64,000 bases of DNA from Caloramator sp. mosi_1 (GTDB taxonomy: Bacteria > Bacillota > Clostridia > Clostridiales > Caloramatoraceae), in contig NZ_CP117677.1 in the NCBI RefSeq assembly GCF_028622835.1, positions 186,001 to 250,000 on the forward strand, written 5' to 3'. This document shows positions 54,666 to 64,000 of the stretch, piece after piece. The translations under genes and the position numbers were made by a program. How positions within the stretch are numbered: the stretch's first letter is position 1; each line of letters opens with the position of its first letter. The notes beneath the pieces are model-generated. The model saw only the letters and a program-made list of their open reading frames with translations, ran no database searches and was not told where the DNA came from.

Positions 54666-55998
54666 TTAAACCTCCACGCCTTTTCTTTGAAGTATTAGTG
54701 ATATAAAGAGGTTTGCCACAACAACCTTAGGCATAAAAACAGAGAGCAGCCTTCTAAATCTTTTTATATCGTCATTTTGCTTCATACCTGGATAGAAGGA
54801 AAGTAAAAACTTTGCCTCCATAAAAACCTTCTTCATTTCTCTGTCAAATTCTATTTCATTTCTACTTAATATTAACTTTTTAAGCCCTGAAATATACTCA
54901 TTAAAATCACTGCTTGTCTTTATTTCATTATAGGTATTATATATTGTGTCTATAAGTTCATCTAACTCATATATTCTTTTTCTATTAATTCCAAGCTGTT
55001 CTGCTGTTATTTCCGCCATAGCTAATATTACACTATCTGCTGTAAAATTGGAAGGGGTATATTGCTGAATAACCCTTAAAATTTTGTCTATTATCATTTT
55101 ATTGTTTTTATTTGTCCTTCCCCATTCAAGTCCTAAAAATCTATACAGGTTTTTAAAATCTTCAGTATCTAGTTTTCCAATATAGCTACTTCCTATTCCT
55201 TCATTATTATTATTTTTTATATAATATTTATAACCTACAACCTTTTTAAAGGCCTTTAGTGTATCTAAATATCCAATCTCTATGTTACTTTTTGATTTTT
55301 CGCTATCAAAATTAAGAGTCCTGCCTAAATCCTCTGAATTTTTAATTTTAATTATATTGCAATCCTTATATTTAACTCTTTGTGTTATCCCTATTCCCGA
55401 AACATCAACTACAATTATATCCTTTATACCTTTTTTCTCATCATAGAAACAGGAATATTGTTGTATACTCCTCCATCGATGAACTTTTTATTATCTATTT
55501 CGTGGGGTTTAAAAGCTGGAAAACAGGCACTGGCAAGTAAATAATCCTTTAACTTCCCATAGGGTATTTCATCTTTAAATACTTCAACAGGTTTTAAATC
55601 AGACAAAGAAAAAGTAACAAGCCCAAAGTCAACATCTGAACTTCTTATTTTATCTTCATCAACAACCTCATCTATTAACATTTTAAGGGGTGTTACGTCT
55701 AATCCTCCTGACTTTATCGCTGCCTTAATGTTTTTTATTTTATTTGTTATTTTATTTTCACCCTCTTGGGACGTTGCTATCTCTCCTTCTAATCTAATAA
55801 CCGTATCCATAGTAATACTTGTCCATATTTCAAGTGCCCTTTCAAACTCATTCTGCACAATCAATGCTCCATTTAAAGCCCCAACCGAAGTTCCACAAAC
55901 AGCACATATCGGAATATTAAGCTCCCTTAGTGCCTTCCAAACTCCAATTTCATATCCCCTTTGGCACCTCCACCACCTAAAACCAAACCATAAGCCAT
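54666..55998 (-). CDS. Patatin-like phospholipase family protein (RssA-type N-domain)
   Basis: About 445 residues. Oxyanion hole GGGGAKGAYEIGV, nucleophile elbow CGTSVGALNG and catalytic Asp in FIDGGVYNN. Residues beyond about 270 form an unrecognised helical extension (RVIQQYTPSNFTADSVIL onward). The start at 55996-55998 follows GGGGTGGTTAT. Breaks near 55965, 55430 and 55105. It could be an acyl hydrolase acting on membrane lipids; substrate unknown. Confidence 0.86.
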
Positions 55999-56009
55999 AT
56001 AACCACCCC

Positions 56010-56632
56010 TTATAGTTTCTTGTATTGTTCGTAATTTTTTAGCACCTTATTTACATAGTTTCTTGTTTCTGCTGGCATCTTGCTTATCTCTTCTACTGTA
56101 TCTACTTCTAACCTTTTCATTCTACCTATTCCACCATTATAGGCAGCAAGGGCTAATGCCTTATTTCCTGAAAAGCTATTTAAAAGGTTTCTTAGATATC
56201 TTGTTCCCCTTCAAGATTTTCTAATGCATCATAAGGATTAACCCCTAAAGATTTTGCAGTGCTTGGCATAAGCTGCATAAGTCCTATTGCTCCTGCCCTT
56301 GAAACTGCATTTTGATTAAATCCCGACTCCTGCTTTATAACTGCCTTTATAAGTTCTTCTTCTACTCCATATTTTCTTGATACTTCCTTTATAGCCTCCT
56401 CTAAATCCTTTGGAGCATCCTTAATTGTATTTTTTATACTATTTAAAACATCAGTTGAATTTCCATTGTTATTTTTATAAGGTTGTCCATTTAAAAGACT
56501 TTGAGAATCTATCATTTTATCTAATATAGCACCAAACAACATTCCTGTCTGTTCATTATTTGAAGCATACGCATTTTGCAATAAATATACAGCCAGCATT
56601 TGTACTATTTGTTCGGTCTTCAATGCTATCAC
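56010..56632 (-). CDS. Lytic murein transglycosylase (SLT domain)
   Basis: About 208 residues. The catalytic Glu is in [32 protein letters not shown] and [11 protein letters not shown] complete the SLT fold. The first 90 residues are low-complexity and helical, and no clear signal peptide is seen, so the location is uncertain. One break near 56200 (NLEGE then GTRYLRN). Starts upstream of the patatin gene in the same orientation. Confidence 0.88.
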
Positions 56633-56775
56633 TCCTTTGTAAATATTATATCATATTATTTTGAGTTAATATAAAAATATTTTTACATTTTTATGTATAT
56701 TTTTCCTTTTTCTTAATGCATAGATTAATGATATTATCCTAATAATAATATAAAAATACATTTAGAGGTGATATA

Positions 56776-56961
56776 ATGAAGATCGAATCAAACGGTAAAT
56801 ATCCTATAATTGAACATACAAATAATGCACTACTTTGGCCTGAAACAATAAAGGGAGGAATTGATTTAGTTGACACATATGAAATATCCTCTGTTCCAAA
56901 GGACCCAGACACTCCTATGGAAAACATTGACGTTTTAAGAAATAAGGGTATATTACCATAA
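56776..56961 (+). CDS. Small conserved-looking protein, function unknown
   Basis: 61 residues with an excellent GAGGTGATATA site: MKIESNGKYPIIEHTNNAL and later VPKDPDTPMENIDVLRNKG. No membrane segment or Cys. A strong terminator follows immediately, so it is a real monocistronic unit. Family not recognised. Confidence 0.7.
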   Translation: MKIESNGKYPIIEHTNNALLWPETIKGGIDLVDTYEISSVPKDPDTPMENIDVLRNKGILP

Positions 56962-56998
56962 AAAATAACCACTTGGATTAATCCAAGTGGTTATTTTT
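56961..56998. terminator. Strong bidirectional terminator
   Basis: AAAAATAACCACTTGGAT and ATCCAAGTGGTTATTTTT form an 18-bp perfect stem with a 2-base centre. It ends the 61-residue gene and the convergent YjiH-like gene. Confidence 0.9.
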
Positions 56999-58138
56999 AC
57001 ACAAATATCATAACAAGTAAATGTGCCACTATACCTGCAACAAGACCACCTATTGTATGGGAAAGAATAGCTTTATTTGTAAGCTGTCTACTTTCTAATG
57101 CATCCATCATAGCAACGTGAGTTGAAAGATATCCACTCCAGCACATCCCCATAGCAGTAAATACGGCTATTTCATTAGCTCCAATAAGTCCCTGTTGTAA
57201 AAACTTTGGAACAAGACCTATTGCAGCACCAACAGCACCAAGTGCTGTTATTGGAAAGGCTATTGCCTCTGGAGACTTAAATCCTAAAAGTGGCTTTAAT
57301 ATGAAATTTATTTTACTTCCAAGCCAAGGAAGTACAGGCACACCTTCATAGGCAGCACCGGTATAAACTCCTACCTTTGGTGCATTGGTTAGCATCATTA
57401 CAAGAGTACATATAACAATAACACCAGGTATAATAGATAATCCCATTTCAACACCAGTTTTACCACCATCTAATATTGCCTCAAGACCTCTTTGAAATAA
57501 ACTTCCACTTCTTATCTCCCTATATTGGGTTAAATCTACTCCCTCTTCTCCTTCATATGCCATCTTTTCAGTTCCATACTCCTTTTAGTAAAATACATCA
57601 TTATTCTAACGCTTACAATACTTCCAACTACAGCACCTATGTTTCCTATTAATGCTGGTAAAAGAAACTTTCACCCTTTGGTGCTTGGGCTATCATAAAG
57701 GTTGTAACTATAAGCCCCATTCCAAAGGCTGTACCTAAATTAGTTAAGGCAGGTATTTGATATTTTTTAAAATATCTTGTAAACCCCTTATCCTTAGCTA
57801 AAGTAATTATCGCTGGGTTATCTGAAAGATAAGTAGTTATAACTCCAATGCTTGCAGCCCCTGGCATATCATAAAGAGGCTTCATTAAAGGCGACAAAAT
57901 CTTGTTAATTAACGCTACAACTCCAAACTCAGTTAAAAGTGCTCCAAAGGCACCAGCTAATACTGCTATTGCCATAATAAAAAGACTGTGTTGAGCAATA
58001 GGTCGTGAGCTGTTTTCATCATCGTACTAAACATATTAGCAAGTCCCATTACTCTTGCTAAAAAGTAAAACAAACTGCTAAAATTCCAAGAAAGATAAAA
58101 GCTTCTGCATTGATTGCTTTAACATACTTCTTTTGCAC
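56997..58138 (-). CDS. YjiH-family / nucleoside-recognition (Gate) membrane protein
   Basis: About 382 residues, many helices. Gate-type segments are GSLFQRGLEAILDGGKTGVE, SPEAIAFPITALGAVGAAIG and MGMCWSGYLSTHVAMMDAL. The GTG start at 58136-58138 follows AAGGAGTGATATT. Breaks near 58055, 57985, 57660 and 57585. Such proteins resemble nucleoside transporters and spore maturation proteins; the substrate is unknown. Confidence 0.75.
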
Positions 58139-58266
58139 AATATCACTCCTTGCCATCAGTATTTTGTTACCCCCTAAGTTTACAGAATTATTTTAACATA
58201 TACCTTAGTGTTTTAGTAGTAGTATTTTATATATTACAAACTCTTCATAATTCTACATTTTACATA

Positions 58267-58292
58267 AAAAGGTGCTTAAACTTAAGCACCTT
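58267..58292 (-). terminator. Terminator of the second CPBP gene
   Basis: AAAGGTGCTTAA and TTAAGCACCTTT pair over 12 bp right at the stop codon, followed by TTTATG on the minus strand. Confidence 0.8.
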
Positions 58293-59240
58293 TAATTTTC
58301 ATTAACCTCAATATTGACTGCAGATATATTTTCACCTACATTAGTAGCTTCTCCCTTTACAAACCTATACACAAACAAAAACCCTAATATAATTACAATT
58401 GTACTAAGTATCCCTGCCTCTGGTCCAAAGGCTCCACCTGTTATAAAATTATCCTTCAAATTAGAAACTTTGATTATTCCATTTGGACTTTGGCCACTTA
58501 CTGGAAGCCCAAAAACATTATCTTGAAAATAGTTCCAAGTTAGATGGTACCCTATTGCCATCATAAGATTATTTGTTTTTAAAGTCATATACGCAAATAA
58601 TGCTCCTACTAAAAAATATTAAAAATACCAAACCAACGTAAATTTGGATTAAATACGTGAAGAAGTGCAAATATTAGTGATGACACAACAACAGCAAACT
58701 TTTCTGAATTAAACTCCTTAAGTGCGTATAGGCAATAGCCTCTGCTAAACAATTCTTCATTAAGTGCAACAAAAGTAAATATAATAAGTCCTGTAAAGGT
58801 GTAGGTTGAGAAGTTTAAACCCTTTTCTATAGTAACATTCCCTGTTATGCTAAATACAGCAAATATAAAGGTCATTGAAACAGCACCTAATAATAATCCT
58901 ATTAACAAGTCCTTCATACTACGTCTATTAAACTTTAATCCAATATCCCTAAATTTCTTTTATCAATAGCATTAACTATAATAAATACTGCTAAAATTAC
59001 TGCAATCATCGAAGATACTTTAATAATAAAGCTCATTACAGGGTTTTCTGTTATGAATAAAACAACTTGATCCCTTACTAATTCTCTCCCTTCAAGTGCA
59101 GTTTTAAAACCTAATACAGCTCCTCCTATCATTCCTAAAAAGGCACTAAAAATAGTTTGAAAAATTAAACTTAATAAAAGGACTAATGCAATCCTCCATC
59201 CAGATCTTATTTTTCCCGTATCATTCTTAAATACTCTCAT
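58292..59240 (-). CDS. CPBP-family intramembrane glutamic endopeptidase, copy B
   Basis: About 316 residues with eight or so helices. EExxxR-type motif in ALNEELFSRGYCLYAL, histidine motif SLIFALLHVFNP and YHLTWNYFQ. The start at 59240 (MRVFKNDTGKIRSGWRIAL) follows AAAGGAGAGTGTATAT. Breaks near 58932 and 58612 are single-base. Different in sequence from the copy at 12328-13065. Confidence 0.85.
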
Positions 59241-59432
59241 ATATACACTCTCCTTTTTGTTATTTATTGCTAATTCTATATTATTTTCTTATTTTAGTCA
59301 AAAAAATTAGTTTAATAAATTTTAAAAATTAGTTTAATTAAAAATCTTAATAAATTTAATTAATAAATTATTGCCCTGTCTTGTTACTCTATGGTAAACT
59401 ATTTTAAGAAAATTATGTAAAAGGGGAACAAA

Positions 59433-60797
59433 ATGAAAAAGTATATCGCAATAATATTAATCATCATAATAGCTGTTTTAAATCTTGTTGGATGTAATTT
59501 TAAATCCAGTAAAACAGAAACAAAAAAGAACTTATAAGGAGACCGGAATGGGTTGAAAATTCAGTAATTTATGAAGTAAATGTTAGACAATATACAAAGG
59601 AAGGAAACTTTAAAGCCTTTAGAGAACATCTTCCAAGACTTAAGGAAATGGGTGTTGACGTTTTATGGTTTATGCCTATATATCCTATTTCAGAAAAAAT
59701 AGAAAGGGTACCTTAGGCTCCTACTACTCAATAAAGGATTATAAGGCAGTAAACCCTGAGTTTGGTACAATTGAAGAGTTCAAAGAATTAGTTGATGAGT
59801 GCCACAAAATGGGATTTAAAGTTATATTAGACTGGGTAGCAAACCATACAGGTTGGGATCACGTTTGGATTAAAAACAAAGATTGGTATTTAACTGATAG
59901 TAATGGAAACATTGTTCATCCGCCTGGAACAGACTGGACAGATGTTGCACAGCTAAATTATAAAAATCAAGATATGAGAAATGCAATGATTGATGCAATG
60001 GTATTTTGGGTAAAAGAGGTTGGTGTTGATGGATATAGATGCGACGTTGCAGGAAGAGTTCCTGTTGATTTTTGGGAAAAAGCAAGGGAAGAACTTGAAA
60101 AGATAAAGCCTGTATATATGCTTGCAGAGGATGAAGGAAACAGAGAATACTTAAGTAAAGCCTTCAACAGCAACTACAACTGGAGGCTTATGCACCTTAT
60201 GGAGAGTATTGCAAATGGAAAATCTGATGCCTTTGGGATAAAAAGATATTATGAAAACTTTGATAGACTTTATCCAAATTCAAGTTACCCAATGAACTTT
60301 ATCACAAATCACGATGAAAACTCTTGGAGTGGAACTGAATTTGAAAGATTAAAGGATGCTGTTGATGTAATGTCAGTATTAACCTTTACACTTCCTGGAA
60401 TACCACTTATATATTCGGGACAAGAGGCTGCGTTAAATAAGCGACTTGAGTTTTTGAGAAGGACGAAATAGATTGGGGAAACTTTCCTAAACAGGACTTT
60501 TACAAAGGCTTAATAAGGTTAAAGAAGGAAAACAAAGCCCTATTCAATGGTGAGCACGGAGGAAATATTAAATTTATTAATGTAAAAAATGATAATGTTC
60601 TTGTCTTCTTGCGTGAAAAGGAAGATAATAGAGTCTTAGTTTTTGCAAACCTTTCAGATAAGGAGGTTAATTTAGAAGTACCTCTTGACGGATATGCAGG
60701 AAAATACAAAGACTTCTATAGTAATGAGACAGTAAAGTTAATGAAAAATCAAACAGTTAAGCTTTCTGCTTGGGGTTATGTGATATATGTAAAATAG
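59433..60797 (+). CDS. GH13 alpha-amylase-family lipoprotein
   Basis: About 455 residues. Signal peptide with lipobox LNLVGCNF, so extracellular and membrane-anchored. Family motifs: DVLWFMPIYPIS, region I DWVANHTGWDHVW, nucleophile Asp in GVDGYRCDVAGRVP, Glu in MLAEDEGN and the third Asp in FITNHDENSW. The C-terminal beta domain ends AWGYVIYVK. Breaks near 59537, 59697 and 60452. It would act on alpha-glucans outside the cell. No transporter for maltodextrin is nearby. Confidence 0.9.
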
Positions 60798-60815
60798 GGG
60801 TAAAAATCGAAACGT

Positions 60816-60850
60816 CCTAAGAAGAATTGAAAACAATTCTTCTTAGGGCA
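60816..60850 (+). terminator. Terminator of the GH13 gene
   Basis: CCTAAGAAGAATTG and CAATTCTTCTTAGG pair perfectly over 14 bp with a 4-base loop, then GCATTTTA. It also lies just after purD on the minus strand. Confidence 0.8.
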
Positions 60851-60857
60851 TTTTATG

Positions 60858-62097
60858 TTATATATCTCTTCTATAATGAATTCCATCAAATCTTATCTTT
60901 TTATTTCTCTATATACCTTATCCCTTGCTGCTTCAAGGGTATCTCCAACGGCTGTGAGCGATAAAACTCTTCCGCCATTTGTGTAAAACTTTCCATTACT
61001 AAGTTTAACACCTGAAATATATAAATCAACATCTTTTAAACCTTCAAGCCCAGATATTTCATCACCTAATACAGGTGATAGGGGATATCCTTTGCTTGCT
61101 AAGACAACATTACAAGAAGCACCATCTATCCACTCTAGCTTACATTCATCTAATCTGCCCTCAAGCGTCTTTAACATAATATCAACCAAATCACTCCTTA
61201 AAAGAGGCAAAATTGCCTGTGCTTCGGGATCCCCAAACCTTACATTATATTCAAGAAGGTATGGGCCCTCCTTTGTAATCATTATCCCAAAATATATGAA
61301 ACCTTTATAATCTAAGTTTTCTTGCTGAATACCCCATAGTGTTTTATCCATTATCTCAACTTTAAATTTTTCAAAGACATCTTCAGTTACAAATCTATTT
61401 GGTGCAATAACGCCCATTCCACCTGTATTTGGGCCTTCATCATTATCCATTAACCTTTTGTGGTCCTTTGCTGAAACAAAGGGTTTTATGCTTTTTCCAT
61501 CAGTTATACAAATAATAGAAGCCTCAACTCCCTCAAGATATTCCTCTATTAATACTTTTTACCAGAACCCTTAAAGATATCATCAACCATAAAACTGTAT
61601 AATGTATCCTCTGCCTCTTTATTATTTTTACAAATTACAACGCCCTTTCCCTGTGCAAGCCCATCTGCCTTTATTACAATAGGATATTTAGCATTACTTA
61701 AATATTCCTTAGCTTCTTTAAAATCATCAAAGGTTTCATAAAAGGCAGTTTTTACTCCATATCTTTTCATAAAGTCCTTTGCATAGGCCTTACTTCCTTC
61801 TAATAGTGCCGCCTTTTTTGAAGGGCCAAATATTTTTATTCCATTTTCTCTAAATCTATCAACAGCTCCAAGCATAAGGTACTTTTCAGGTCCGACTACA
61901 ACCAAATCGACACTCTCACCCTTTGCAAAGTTTATTATTTCGTCTAATTCCTCTATCTCAACATTTTGACACTTCTTTTCCATCTGCGTTCCCACATTGC
62001 CAGGACACACATACACTCTGCTGCACAGTGGACTTTTTGCTATCTTTTTAGCTAACACGTGCTCTCTTCCACCTGAACCTAAAACCATAACCTTCAT
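60858..62097 (-). CDS. purD: Phosphoribosylamine-glycine ligase
   Basis: About 414 residues. ATP-grasp enzyme of purine synthesis. N-terminal MKVMVLGSGGREHVLAKKI, ATP-grasp loop VIKADGLAQGKGVVI, later NTGGMGVIAP and YNVRFGDPEAQAILP. Breaks near 61550 (KGSGKK then VLIEEYL) and near 60895; the corrected C-terminus ends HYRRDI at 60858, as usual for the family. Confidence 0.94.
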
Positions 62098-62106
62098 AAA
62101 ATCACC

Positions 62107-63600
62107 TCAGTGTTTAAAATGTCTAACGCCAGTAAAGACCATAGAGATACCAAACCTGTTGCAGGCATCTATGGATTCTTTATCTCTAATTGAACCTCCT
62201 GGTTGCATAATTGCCTTTATACCATATTCATTGGACTTTTCTACAACATCTTCAAAGGGGAAGAAGGCATCTGATACAAGACATATAGCCCCTTTACCTC
62301 TTTCTAATGCCTGACAGGCTGCCCATATTCTATTTACCTGTCCACCTGCAATACCTATTGCCATCTTATCCTTAACAACTACAATAGCATTAGATTTTAC
62401 ATACTTTACAACCTTCATACCAAACAGCATATCCTCCATCTCTTTATCAGAAGGCTTTTGTTCTGTTACATATCTAAATTCGCTAATCAACTTTTTATCT
62501 ACGTCCTGAACTAAAATTCCACCATCTACACTTATATATTCTAAATTATCACTTGGTTTTGAAAGGGCCTTTATAACCCTTAGATTCTTCCTTTGCTTTA
62601 AAATCAAAAGTGCATCCTCATCATAATCTGGTGCTATTACTATTCTCAAGAAATATGTCAATAAGTCCTTCAGCAGTTCTTTTATCTACCCTTCTGTTAA
62701 ATGCGACAATGCCTCCAAATATAGATATCTTGTCACATTCGTATGCCTTAGTGTAAGAATCATATACATTTTCTCCTACTGCAACTCCGCAGGGGCTGTT
62801 GTGCTTTACTGCACAGCAGCAGGGTTCTTCAAACTCACAAACAACCTTCCAGGCTATATCCATATCCTTTAGATTGTTGTAGGAAAGTTCCTTTCCATTT
62901 AACTGTATAAAATCTTTTATTGCTCCACTTCCTACTGTCTTTGTATAGTATGCCGCCCTTTGATGAGGGTTTTCTCCATATCTTAAATCCATCTCTTTCT
63001 TATATGACAATGTTAAATATTTTGGGAAATCCTCTTCTAAAAGATAATTGGAAATAGCCGCATCATAGGCAGATGTTAGATTAAATACCTTTCCTGCAAG
63101 ATATTTTCTCTTCTCTAACCTTACATCACCGTAGTTTATAATCTCATCCATAACCATAGTGTAATCCTCAGGGTCGCATATCGGCACAACATATTTATGA
63201 TTTTTAGCTGCAGACCTTAACATCGAAGGACCGCCTATATCTATAAACTCTATCTTTTCATCATCAGATAAATCCTCTTTAACCTTTTCAAAGAAGGGAT
63301 ATAAATTTACAACAACAAAGTCAATATACTCGATAGCCCTTTCCTTTAACTGTTTTATATGTTCTTCATTATCTCTTACTGCCAAAAGTCCTGCGTGAAC
63401 GACAGGATGAAGTGTCTTTACTCTACCATCTAATATTTCATCAAAATTAGTAATAGAGCTTATCTCAACTACATCTATTCCTTTTCCTTTAAATATTTAA
63501 AGGTTCCACCAGTTGAAATTATCTCAACACCTCTATCTGATAGAAACTTTGCAAACTCATAAATCCCTTCTTTATTAAATACACTAATTAATGCCCTCAT
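62107..63600 (-). CDS. purH: Bifunctional AICAR transformylase / IMP cyclohydrolase
   Basis: About 498 residues. The IMP cyclohydrolase part ([25 protein letters not shown]) comes first, then the transformylase core with [16 protein letters not shown] and [13 protein letters not shown]. Breaks near 63482, 62640 and 62662. The start at 63598-63600 lies within the purN end, overlapping by 17 bases. The gene order is purN-purH-purD. Confidence 0.94.
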
Positions 63601-64000
63601 AAGACACCTCCAATTTTTTATAGCCTCAATTATAGCTCTATGTTCTTCCCTTTGAACCTTGTTTTTTATATCTTCAATACTATCCCCATCATCCACAGAA
63701 ACAAACCTTTGAAGAATTATCCTTCCTGTATCTACACCCTCATCAACAAAATGAACTGTACATCCTGTTATTTTTTCTTTATTCTCTAAAACAGCTCTAT
63801 GCACATTATCCCCATACATTCCAACACCTCCAAACTTAGGAAGAAGGGATGGATGAAGGTTTATTATTTTATCTCTATATTCCTTTAGTAAGTCTCCCTT
63901 TAATATAGAAAGATAACCTGCTAATACTATAAAATCTGCCTTGTCCTTAACCAACTCGTATATTTTACTTGAAAGTTCTTCCCCATATCTTTTTCTATCT
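63584..64000 (-). CDS. purN: Phosphoribosylglycinamide formyltransferase, C-terminal part (continues beyond window)
   Basis: Formyltransferase of purine synthesis; the N-terminus is outside the window. Visible motifs are [28 protein letters not shown], and [19 protein letters not shown]. The raw frame runs into purH, but adding one A to the A5 run near 63620 gives an end LEVSYEGIN and a stop at 63584, the normal family terminus. Confidence 0.92.

Noticed and set aside
63475..63954. Apparent fusion of purN with the first part of purH
   Set aside because: Caused by one missing A; the corrected purN frame ends normally at 63584 and purH starts at 63600.

Overview
The window looks like a chromosomal segment of a low-GC, anaerobic, spore-former-type Clostridia (Firmicutes). 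The evidence is strong AT bias, AGGAGG-type ribosome binding sites with ATG/GTG/TTG starts, the tig-clpP-clpX-lonB-lonA-engB order, the yerC-pcrA-ligA-gatCAB order, an adenosylcobalamin glutamate mutase subunit, and small Cys-rich and DUF1540-type proteins. The start of a methylaspartate (glutamate mutase) operon next to a glutamate-type symporter suggests an amino-acid fermenter. A Caloramator/Thermobrachium-like organism would fit, but that is inference; no rRNA gene is present to settle it.

Layout. 1-3.9 kb: a minus-strand operon of a GntR regulator and glutamate mutase subunit S running off the left edge, a hypothetical gene, and a DAACS symporter. 4-5.5 kb: an orphan membrane histidine kinase. 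5.6-10.3 kb: a YhgE/Pip membrane protein and its probable TetR regulator, now separated by an ISL3-family element that landed inside the terminator hairpin of tetR. 10.4-12.3 kb: a polysaccharide deacetylase and three small Cys- or His-rich proteins. 12.3-22.7 kb: a CPBP protease, then the protein quality-control block engB, lonA, lonB, clpX, clpP, tig, interrupted by a second copy of the same ISL3 element. 22.7-25.9 kb: small conserved proteins, a secreted ComEC-like metallo-hydrolase lipoprotein, a sugar-isomerase-like TIM barrel, and a membrane-anchored protein. 25.9-27.1 kb: 13 tRNA genes in one operon with a good promoter and terminator. 27.1-29.9 kb: the operon AIR-synthase-like / rph / rdgB / yfcE. 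30.0-31.7 kb: an IS1380-family element. 31.7-33.3 kb: an unrecognised 455-residue protein and a DUF1540 protein. 33.3-45.3 kb: two complete oligopeptide ABC transporter operons. 45.8-53.9 kb: yerC, pcrA, ligA, a small membrane protein, gatC, gatA, gatB. 53.9-59.2 kb: a pseudouridine synthase, a patatin-like protein, a lytic transglycosylase, a YjiH-like membrane protein and a second CPBP protease. 59.4-60.8 kb: a GH13 lipoprotein. 60.9-64 kb: purN, purH, purD.

A dominant property of this sequence is frameshifts. Most genes longer than about 600 bp are split, and in the large majority I checked the frame is restored by adding one base to a short A, T or G run. The two ISL3 copies agree in the stretches I aligned except for run lengths. 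I therefore treat the breaks as homopolymer undercalls in the assembly and annotate the genes as whole, giving approximate break positions. Coordinates for such genes span the reconstructed reading frame.

I see no CRISPR array, prophage, rRNA gene or convincing riboswitch. The best candidates for something undescribed are the small Cys/His-rich gene cluster (11.4-12.3 kb), the unrecognised protein at 31.75-33.12 kb, and the apparent preference of the ISL3 element for transcription terminators.
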